Shown here: in pieces, positions 58,594-64,000 of the stretch
How the letters are laid out: each line of letters opens with the position of its first letter
How positions within the stretch are numbered: position 1 is the stretch's first letter
Assembly: GCA_947625245.1 (NCBI GenBank)
Contig: CANQNO010000002.1
Span: 62,001 to 126,000, forward strand
Length of the DNA: 64,000 bases
Direction of reading: 5' to 3'
Origin: an uncultured Clostridia bacterium
GTDB lineage: Bacteria; Bacillota; Clostridia; Christensenellales; Borkfalkiaceae
The notes under the pieces: generated by a model
Database searches by the model: none
What the model was told of the DNA's origin: nothing
Seen by the model: the letters and a program-made list of their open reading frames with translations, nothing else
Position numbers and translations under genes: made by a program

Positions 58594-59186
58594 ATCTTCT
58601 CCTTTTCAAACGGAATGTGCAACTCAACTTCGCCTTGGCTTGCATTGCAAAGCGGGCACCTGTCCCACGCTTTGGTAGACGTGTGCATATAACCGCACTG
58701 TCCGCAGACGTACAAAATGGGAGATTCGTTGCTGTATAAAACGCCCTTTTTGAATGCTTCGTAAAGATAGTTGAACACCATTTCGTGGCGTACTTCAACC
58801 TGCGCAATCAGTTTGTAAAGGTTAGCAATATCTTTAAAACCTTCTTCTTCCGCGTCTTTGGCAAATGCGGGATATACTTCCGCATGTTCTTTGTGTTCGT
58901 CGTCGGCGGCAAATTTAAGGCTCTGCTCCAAATCTCCGCCGTGATAGGGATAACCCGCTTCAAGCTCGATGTTGTGCAGATTTTCGCCCCGCTTATTCAA
59001 CTCTTCAAAGAACCTTCTCGCGTGAACGGTCTCGTTTTTCGCAAGAACTTTCACGGTATTTGCAAGGGCTATATAGCCCTGCGCAGTAGCCTGGCGCGCA
59101 ATCAGCTGATATCTCATACCCGCCTGGCTTTCGCCCGCAAAACTTCTTGCAAGATTTTTGTAAGTTTTGGTTTGGTCGAATTGCAT
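58590..59186 (-). CDS. Rubrerythrin
   Basis: Non-haem di-iron peroxidase that removes hydrogen peroxide in anaerobes using rubredoxin or NAD(P)H-derived electrons. The N-terminal four-helix domain carries the Glu/His ligands (AGESQAGMRY, ETVHARRFFEEL, EVRHEMVFNYLYEAF). The C-terminal rubredoxin-like knuckle has CGQCGYMH and CPLCNASQ. The 198-residue length is normal. ACGGAGGAAAG precedes the start. It is divergent from ferritin, which suggests shared control by oxidative stress or iron. Confidence 0.96.
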   Translation of the reverse strand: MQFDQTKTYKNLARSFAGESQAGMRYQLIARQATAQGYIALANTVKVLAKNETVHARRFFEELNKRGENLHNIELEAGYPYHGGDLEQSLKFAADDEHKEHAEVYPAFAKDAEEEGFKDIANLYKLIAQVEVRHEMVFNYLYEAFKKGVLYSNESPILYVCGQCGYMHTSTKAWDRCPLCNASQGEVELHIPFEKEKI

Positions 59187-59342
59187 AACTTTCCTCCGTC
59201 ACAATTATTTTGGGTTTATGCCGCTCTATTATTCAAAAAATTCTTTGGCAGATTTTGCATTTAAAGGGCGCGCCCGCTTTCGGCTTTCGGGCGGTTTTCC
59301 CCGCCCCCGAAAAAATTTTTGTAAAAAATTTGTTTAAAGCCG

Positions 59343-59371
59343 TTGCATTTCGCGCGCGGGGGTAATATAAT
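59343..59371 (+). promoter_or_regulatory. Promoter of ferritin gene
   Basis: TTGCAT (59343-59348), 17-base GC-rich spacer, TATAAT (59366-59371). The upstream half of the 216-base divergent region has no site that I can assign to Fur or PerR with confidence. Confidence 0.75.
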
Positions 59372-59402
59372 TGAGTCAACGAAAAAAAACGAGGTAAAAC
59401 AT

Positions 59403-59915
59403 ATGTTAAACGAAAAAATAGCCAAACTTTTGAACGAACAAATCAACAAAGAGCTGTATTCGGCTTATCTCTATCTCGATTTTGCAAATTATTTCGAGGA
59501 CGAGGGGCTTAACGGCTTTGCGCACTGGTACGAAGTGCAGGCGCAGGAAGAGCGCGACCACGCAATGATGATCCGCCGCTATCTCATAGACTGCGGCCAC
59601 CGCGTGACGTTCGGCGAAATAGCAAAACCCGACAAGGTTTTCAAAACCAAGCTCGACCCTTTAACGGCAGGTCTCGAACACGAAAAATACGTAACTTCCC
59701 TCATCACCGCCATCTACGCCGAAGCTTTTGCGGCTAAGGATTTTAAAACCATGCAGTTTTTGGACTGGTTTGTTAAAGAGCAGGGCGAAGAGGAAAAGAA
59801 CGCCGAGGACATGATCAAAAAGATGCAGCTTTTCGGCACGGAGCCCAAAGGACTTTATATGCTCAACAAGGAGCTTGAAGCTCGCGTATACAACGCACCC
59901 GCAACCGCCGAATAA
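59403..59915 (+). CDS. ftnA: Ferritin (non-haem bacterial type)
   Basis: 170-residue iron-storage protein forming a 24-mer that oxidises and sequesters Fe(II). Four-helix ferroxidase ligands are visible: LNEQINKELYSAYLYLDFA, YEVQAQEERDHAMMI (E-x-x-x-H), VKEQGEEEKNAEDMI. The start ATG 59403 is supported by CGAGGTAAAAC and by homology; the frame is open further upstream. It is divergent from rubrerythrin, the typical pairing for protection against peroxide-driven Fenton chemistry. Confidence 0.95.
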   Translation: MLNEKIAKLLNEQINKELYSAYLYLDFANYFEDEGLNGFAHWYEVQAQEERDHAMMIRRYLIDCGHRVTFGEIAKPDKVFKTKLDPLTAGLEHEKYVTSLITAIYAEAFAAKDFKTMQFLDWFVKEQGEEEKNAEDMIKKMQLFGTEPKGLYMLNKELEARVYNAPATAE

Positions 59916-59935
59916 CCCAAACCCGTACATTTTGC

Positions 59936-59968
59936 GCCCGTTCCGCGTCCCGCGGAACGGGCTTTTCG
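59936..59968 (+). terminator. Terminator after ferritin gene
   Basis: GCCCGTTCCGCG / CGCGGAACGGGC stem with a TCC loop followed by TTTTCGCTTT. Confidence 0.85.
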
Positions 59969-60101
59969 CTTTACCGCGGAAGGTGCGCAAAGACGTGCCG
60001 GCGCAAGCTGTTCGTTTTGAAATATAAATTCAACATTATATTCAAATTTGTCGGCAAAATATGTTAAATACCATAAATTTTTCAAAATCTTTTCAATTTT
60101 A

Positions 60102-60130
60102 TTGTAAAATTTCAGTATAAGTGCTATAAT
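60102..60130 (+). promoter_or_regulatory. Promoter of the NifU-like/GGGtGRT operon
   Basis: TTGTAA (60102-60107), 17-base spacer, extended -10 TGCTATAAT (hexamer 60125-60130). Unlike the leaderless genes, a leader of about 30 bases with AAGGGAGG precedes the ATG at 60166. Confidence 0.78.
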
Positions 60131-60165
60131 TAACGGCGATACGGAAATTTAAGGGAGGCGATAAG

Positions 60166-60891
60166 ATGCAGTATTCAAAAGACGTGGAAAACATGGTATG
60201 CGTCGCCAAAGGCGTGTCGGGAAAATTCGAACACGGCCCCGCCCCCATCCCCGAAGAGGGCTTATGGGTTCAGGCGAAAGAAATAAAGGACATTAAGGGC
60301 TTTACGCACGGCATAGGCTGGTGCGCACCCCAGCAGGGCGCCTGCAAACTCACTTTAAACGTAAAGGACGGAATAATAGAGGAAGCGTTGGTGGAGGCGA
60401 TAGGCTGTTCGGGTATGACCCACTCCGCGGCTATGGCGGCGGAAATTCTTCCCGGCAAAACCATTTTGGAAGCACTCAACACCGACCTTGTCTGCGACGC
60501 TATAAACACCGCCATGCGCGAGCTGTTTTTGCAGATAGTTTACGGCAGAACGCAGTCGGCTTTTTCCGACGACGGGCTTTCCGTAGGCGCTGGGCTCGAA
60601 GATTTGGGCAAGGGGCTCCGTTCGCAGGTCGCAACTATGTACTCCACGCGGCTTAAAGGGGTAAGATACCTCGAAATGGCGGAAGGCTATGTTCTGGCTA
60701 TCGCGCTCGACAAAAACAACGAGGTCTGCGGCTACAAATTCATATCTTTCGGGAAGATGACCGACTTGATAAAAAAAGGACTTTCGCCCAACGAAGCGTA
60801 CGAAAAATCCATCGGCACATACGGCAGATATTCAAAGGAAGCGGGCGCGGTAAAGCATATCGACCCCAGAACCGACAAGGAGGTAGACTGA
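60166..60891 (+). CDS. NifU/IscU-like iron-sulfur scaffold-type protein
   Basis: 241-residue protein with an IscU-like fold in its first 130 residues. Conserved cysteines lie in GWCAPQQGACKLTLNV, EAIGCSGMTHSAA and DLVCDAINTAMRELF, in place of the classical NifU Cys pattern. The C-terminal part (GVRYLEMAEGYVLAIALD, YGRYSKEAGAV) is specific to this subfamily, which I know as the neighbour of GGGtGRT proteins in anaerobes. It probably binds or assembles an Fe-S cluster; substrate unproven. The next gene starts one base after its stop. Confidence 0.78.
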   Translation: MQYSKDVENMVCVAKGVSGKFEHGPAPIPEEGLWVQAKEIKDIKGFTHGIGWCAPQQGACKLTLNVKDGIIEEALVEAIGCSGMTHSAAMAAEILPGKTILEALNTDLVCDAINTAMRELFLQIVYGRTQSAFSDDGLSVGAGLEDLGKGLRSQVATMYSTRLKGVRYLEMAEGYVLAIALDKNNEVCGYKFISFGKMTDLIKKGLSPNEAYEKSIGTYGRYSKEAGAVKHIDPRTDKEVD

Positions 60892-60892
60892 T

Positions 60893-61894
60893 ATGGCGCT
60901 TTTCGAAGGCTATGAGAGACGCGAAGCAAAAATAAAGGGCGTGCTTAAAGGTTACGGGATAAATTCAATAGAAGAGTGCAAAAAAATAACTCTCGGTTAC
61001 GGGATAGACGTAGAAAAAATCGTGCGCGGAACGCAGCCCATCTGTTTTGAAAACGCCGTTTGGGCTTATACCGTAGGCGCGGCGATAGCGATAAAGAGCG
61101 GCTGCAAAAAGGCGGCGGACGCGGCAAGGGCTATAGGTACGGGACTTCAGTCCTTTTGCATAGACGGCTCTGTTGCCGAAAACAGAAAAGTGGGATTGGG
61201 GCACGGCAACCTCGGCGCAATGCTCCTTTCGGAGGATACGGAGTGCTTCTGCTTCCTTGCGGGGCACGAATCCTTCGCCGCCGCGGAGGGCGCAATAAAA
61301 ATTGCCGAAAACGCCAACAAAGTGCGCTCAAAGCCTCTGCGCGTAATTTTGAACGGGCTCGGCAAGGACGCGGCTTATATTATTTCGAGAATAAACGGCT
61401 TTACCTATGTAAAGACGAAGTTCGACCCCTATTCCGAAACGGTTGAAGTGACCGACGAAGTTGCCTTTTCGGACGGCGCCCGCGGCAAAGTGAGATGTTA
61501 CGGCGCGGACAACGTGCCCGAAGGCGTTGCCATAATGAAGATGGAAGGCGTTTCGGTTTCCATTACGGGCAACTCCACAAATCCCACGCGTTTCCAGCAC
61601 CCCGTTGCGGGCATCTATAAAAAATGGTGCGTGGAAAACGGCAAAAAGTACTTTTCGGTCGCATCGGGCGGCGGCACGGGCAGAACTCTCCACCCCGATA
61701 ATATGGCGGCGGGTCCGTCGAGCTACGGCATGACCGACACCATGGGCAGAATGCACTCCGACGCGCAGTTTGCCGGCTCGTCCTCCGTGCCCGCGCATGT
61801 GGAGATGATGGGGCTTATAGGGATGGGCAACAACCCCATGGTCGGCGCAACGGTCGCCGTTGCGGTCGCCGTGCAGGAAGCAATGTCAAAGTAA
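60893..61894 (+). CDS. GGGtGRT protein
   Basis: 333-residue protein of the family named after its motif, seen here as ASGGGTGRTLHPDN around residues 255-268. Other conserved blocks are GLGHGNLGAMLLSEDTECF (with Cys), LNGLGKDAAYIISRI and the Gly/Met-rich end SSSVPAHVEMMGLIGMGNNP. The function is unknown; constant linkage to the NifU-like gene suggests a role in Fe-S or metal metabolism. There are no transmembrane segments. A strong terminator follows. Confidence 0.85.
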   Translation: MALFEGYERREAKIKGVLKGYGINSIEECKKITLGYGIDVEKIVRGTQPICFENAVWAYTVGAAIAIKSGCKKAADAARAIGTGLQSFCIDGSVAENRKVGLGHGNLGAMLLSEDTECFCFLAGHESFAAAEGAIKIAENANKVRSKPLRVILNGLGKDAAYIISRINGFTYVKTKFDPYSETVEVTDEVAFSDGARGKVRCYGADNVPEGVAIMKMEGVSVSITGNSTNPTRFQHPVAGIYKKWCVENGKKYFSVASGGGTGRTLHPDNMAAGPSSYGMTDTMGRMHSDAQFAGSSSVPAHVEMMGLIGMGNNPMVGATVAVAVAVQEAMSK

Positions 61895-61922
61895 ACTGCG
61901 GGCGTAATGCCTGCGCAATATA

Positions 61923-61965
61923 AAAAAGAGCGGCGGTCCGGAAATTTTCCGGACCGCCGCATTGC
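61923..61965. terminator. Bidirectional terminator
   Basis: Stem of at least 12 bp, GCGGCGGTCCGG / CCGGACCGCCGC (61930-61941 and 61949-61960), extended by A-T pairs, between convergent transcription units. Confidence 0.85.
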
Positions 61966-62003
61966 TGTTGATTAAATATTGTTACCTATGCTTTCCGCGC
62001 CGC

Positions 62004-62627
62004 TCAAAGCTGTTCTTCGCGGTTTTCCTCCGCGGGCTGCTCCGTGGCGGCGGGCGTCTCTTCGGGTTGCCCCGTATGCTCCGTTTTTTCGCCTACAGCG
62101 GTTGCGGGCATAAATTCATAGCCCTTTTTCTCCGCGGCAAGCATTTCCGCAACCAGCTTTCTTACGGCGGGCACCCTGCCGCGGAAGAGCGTACCCGTTA
62201 TGTCAACGGCGTAAATGCGCAGGGTTTTCAATATTTTTTTGCCGTTATTCTCTATTACTATCGAGCGCAGATCGTCGCAGTCGAGATTAAAGGTTATGGA
62301 ACTTCTCTGTTCCACCGCAATTCTCGCGTCGTTTTGCAGACCGTTGTCGCGCTTATACTTTTCGGTAAAGGGGAAATTGATTTTCCCGTTCTGCAAGCCT
62401 ATTTCGTCGAGCCCCACGTCGTTGAGCGACTTATTGCCGACGGTAAAGCCCGCATATCTCTTTTTCGTGTCCTTATCGATAGAGTAAAATCCGAGGAAAT
62501 TGAGTTTCTGCACTGCGATTTTGCTGTGCAGGCGCAGCAACAGCCATACGGTCAAGGCAACCAGAACTATTACGATAACCGAAGCTATAAGCACTATGAC
62601 GCCGCTGTTTTCATTTAACCAATCCAT
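62004..62627 (-). CDS. Membrane-anchored protein of unknown function
   Basis: 207 residues from ATG 62627 (MDWLNENSG) behind AGGTGG. One N-terminal helix (VIVLIASVIVIVLVALTVWLL) anchors it. The next 140 residues form a soluble, probably cytoplasmic, beta-rich domain (GFTVGNKSLNDVGLDEIGLQN, SSITFNLDCDDLRSIVIEN). The end is a low-complexity Pro/Glu/Ala/Gln tail. No family recognised. It is convergent with the GGGtGRT gene. Possibly a structural envelope protein; nothing catalytic is visible. Confidence 0.7.
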   Translation of the reverse strand: MDWLNENSGVIVLIASVIVIVLVALTVWLLLRLHSKIAVQKLNFLGFYSIDKDTKKRYAGFTVGNKSLNDVGLDEIGLQNGKINFPFTEKYKRDNGLQNDARIAVEQRSSITFNLDCDDLRSIVIENNGKKILKTLRIYAVDITGTLFRGRVPAVRKLVAEMLAAEKKGYEFMPATAVGEKTEHTGQPEETPAATEQPAEENREEQL

Positions 62628-62816
62628 AAACCACCTGCCGTCTATAATTTTATAAAATAATATCACTATTTATGTCTGTTGTCAATATAACAATTGCGGT
62701 TTGGCATAATGTATTTTTGCGTAATTTGCAACGTTGTGTCGCAATGGCGCAAGTAGTGCGGCGGGCGAAACCGAAAGGGTTCCGCCCGCCTTTGATTTTA
62801 AGTATTGCGTTATAAA

Positions 62817-63317
62817 TTAATTTATTGTGTCCTGAATATCTTCGGTATTATAGTACCAGGCATTAAAATCATCATCACTTTCGTTGCGTTGCGCTTTAAC
62901 ATAATCCGCATGAACTTTAGATAATTCATAAACGGCTTGACCCGACAATACGCCTTCTGAATAAGCCTCTTTTAACTTATAGAATTTTGAATTGTTAAAC
63001 ACATAAATTTCCCACAACGTGTTATATTTAAAAATACTGCCGGCTATACTTACATATTTTAATGCGGTTTCGTCTCCGGCAACAAAAAATGTTTGAGCAT
63101 CCTCGTATGTTCCGTAAAATTTTTCGTACATAAAATGTGTTCCATACTGATTATAGAAAGTATTATCAAGAATTTCTTGATCGATATGGTCGTTAGACGG
63201 ATCCGAAATTTCATTTAGTTGGTCGTTTTTATTACAGGCAGAAAAGCCAAAGATTATGCTTACCGACAGTAAAAGAGGTATAAAAACAGACAAAATGAAA
63301 TTAGTTTTCTTATTCAT
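62817..63317 (-). CDS. Small putative lipoprotein, unknown function
   Basis: 166 residues with a signal peptide and lipobox (GFSAC, Cys near residue 28), then a hydrophilic, aromatic-rich domain (TFYNQYGTHFMYEKFYGTYED, WEIYVFNNSKFYKL). No family recognised. Codon use is AT-richer than the neighbours, suggesting later acquisition. AAGGAGG precedes the start. An imperfect GC-rich hairpin at 62760-62795 lies after the stop, without a clear T-run. Confidence 0.7.
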   Translation of the reverse strand: MNKKTNFILSVFIPLLLSVSIIFGFSACNKNDQLNEISDPSNDHIDQEILDNTFYNQYGTHFMYEKFYGTYEDAQTFFVAGDETALKYVSIAGSIFKYNTLWEIYVFNNSKFYKLKEAYSEGVLSGQAVYELSKVHADYVKAQRNESDDDFNAWYYNTEDIQDTIN

Positions 63318-63511
63318 TGATCCTCCTTAAATAATTCAATTAACATTTTTTCTTTTACCTTTTTCTTAAGTTTACCATATTAATCGCCTTTTTGCAATAA
63401 AATTTAAATTTTTTTAGGTTATGTACAGAACCGCCCGCGCAAATTCGCGAAGCGGCGGCTTTATAATATGTAAAAAGTCAAAAAATTTTCGTAGACAAAG
63501 GGTATTTTTTG

Positions 63512-63539
63512 TTTACCAAAGCCTTAAACGTTGTATAAT
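63512..63539 (+). promoter_or_regulatory. Probable promoter of mcsA
   Basis: TATAAT (63534-63539) with TTTACC (63512-63517) 16 bases upstream. No clear CtsR heptad repeat with correct 3-base spacing. Confidence 0.5.
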
Positions 63540-63576
63540 TAAAGTGACGTATATAAATTTTTTCAAGGTAATGTAA

Positions 63577-64000
63577 ATGCTTTGCCAACACTGCAAAAAA
63601 AATGCGGCTACAGTAAGCTATGTCGAAATAATCAACGGCGAAAAATTCGAAAGCCGTCTGTGCGATTCGTGCTATAACGAACTTTTGGGCGAACTCGGCT
63701 CTAAGGCGAACAACGACCTGTGGGCGGGGCTTTTCGGCGAGCCGTCGGTAAAGGAGAAGAAGTGCTCGGTCTGCGGGACGAGGTACTCCGATTACGAAAG
63801 GACGGGGCTTTTGGGCTGCCCGAACTGTTACGATATGTTCAGGGAGGAATTGCTGCCATCTATCCGCCGCATACAGGGCAAAGTAGACCATGTGGGCAAA
63901 GCCGCCCAAAACAACGACGAACTCGGCTTGCACAGGCGGCTCAAATCCCTGCAGGAACAGCTTGAACAGGCGCTTAAAGAACGGCGCTATGCCGACGCGG
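63577..64000 (+). CDS. mcsA: McsA-type protein (partial)
   Basis: First 141 codons of an McsA-like protein, the activator/adaptor of the McsB protein-arginine kinase that marks substrates for ClpCP. Two zinc-finger-like motif pairs are visible: CQHCKKNAATVSY...LCDSCYNELL and CSVCGTRY...LLGCPNCYDMF. The following helical region (RRLKSLQEQLEQALKERRYADA) leads into the UvrB/UvrC motif beyond the window. ATG 63577 follows CAAGGTAATGTAA. ctsR, which usually precedes mcsA, is not upstream here. Confidence 0.9.
   Translation, partial: MLCQHCKKNAATVSYVEIINGEKFESRLCDSCYNELLGELGSKANNDLWAGLFGEPSVKEKKCSVCGTRYSDYERTGLLGCPNCYDMFREELLPSIRRIQGKVDHVGKAAQNNDELGLHRRLKSLQEQLEQALKERRYADA

Noticed and set aside
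63476..63500. CtsR operator upstream of mcsA
   Set aside because: Two AGNCAAA-like heptads are present but are 10 bases apart rather than the 3-base spacing of the known operator.
63478..63933. Minus-strand 151-codon ORF near the right end
   Set aside because: It is the antisense shadow of mcsA, whose zinc motifs and start are clear on the plus strand.
1..64000. CRISPR arrays, tRNA or rRNA genes, insertion sequence transposases
   Set aside because: None seen: no regularly spaced direct repeats, no cloverleaf with T arm other than tmRNA, and no transposase or integrase domain in any supported reading frame. A tRNAscan run would be needed to exclude tRNAs fully.

Overview
The window is one stretch of a low-to-mid GC Bacillota chromosome, most likely class Clostridia and probably an uncultured anaerobe. 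Sporulation genes (spmA, spmB, a SPOCS/LysM protein), Veg, a PPi-type phosphofructokinase, rubrerythrin plus ferritin, a NifU-like/GGGtGRT pair, DegV and VanW-type proteins, and many GTG/TTG starts all point that way. The taxonomy is inferred from gene content; no rRNA gene is present.

Layout: 0-6.3 kb is a proteostasis run (tig-clpP-clpX-lon-engB). 6.3-8.1 kb on the minus strand holds mtnN-ung and a phosphopantetheinyl transferase. 8.2-8.6 kb is the tmRNA gene, followed by a zone of inverted repeats and a small accessory block (XRE regulator with its operators and two lipoproteins, 8.6-11.95 kb). 12-25.2 kb is mostly housekeeping: LOG protein, tyrosine phosphatase, DegV, an XRE membrane protein, gltX, a fused ABC exporter, a DeoR regulator, cysS and alaS. 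25.4-26.3 kb is rplM-rpsI. 26.9-36 kb has a membrane protein, pfp, a large lipoprotein, a zinc-ribbon acidic protein, veg, the SPOCS protein and ispE. 36-42.1 kb has a cysteine desulfurase, spmAB, metG-tatD and rsmA. 42.16-44.86 kb is an accessory segment bounded by inverted repeats (unknown gene, two XRE paralogues of which one is broken, dinD). 44.8-58.3 kb is mnmG/dnaA opposite recF-PHP-vanW-plsX-rnc-smc-ftsY-acetyltransferase. 58.4-64 kb is oxidative stress, iron and Fe-S genes, two envelope proteins and the start of mcsA.

The genes form short operons, many joined by four-base NTGA overlaps in which the downstream gene starts with ATG, GTG or TTG. Promoters are unusually easy to read: nearly all those found have a 17-base spacer and many have an extended -10. 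In four cases the predicted +1 falls on, or one base before, the start codon, implying leaderless mRNAs.

The most interesting non-coding content is a family of long, structured intergenic repeats (after clpP, after the ABC exporter, after rpsI) whose helices show compensatory base changes between copies. The tmRNA is also notable: its 3' CCA end lies inside a perfect 26-bp inverted repeat, and its tag is long with an atypical C terminus.
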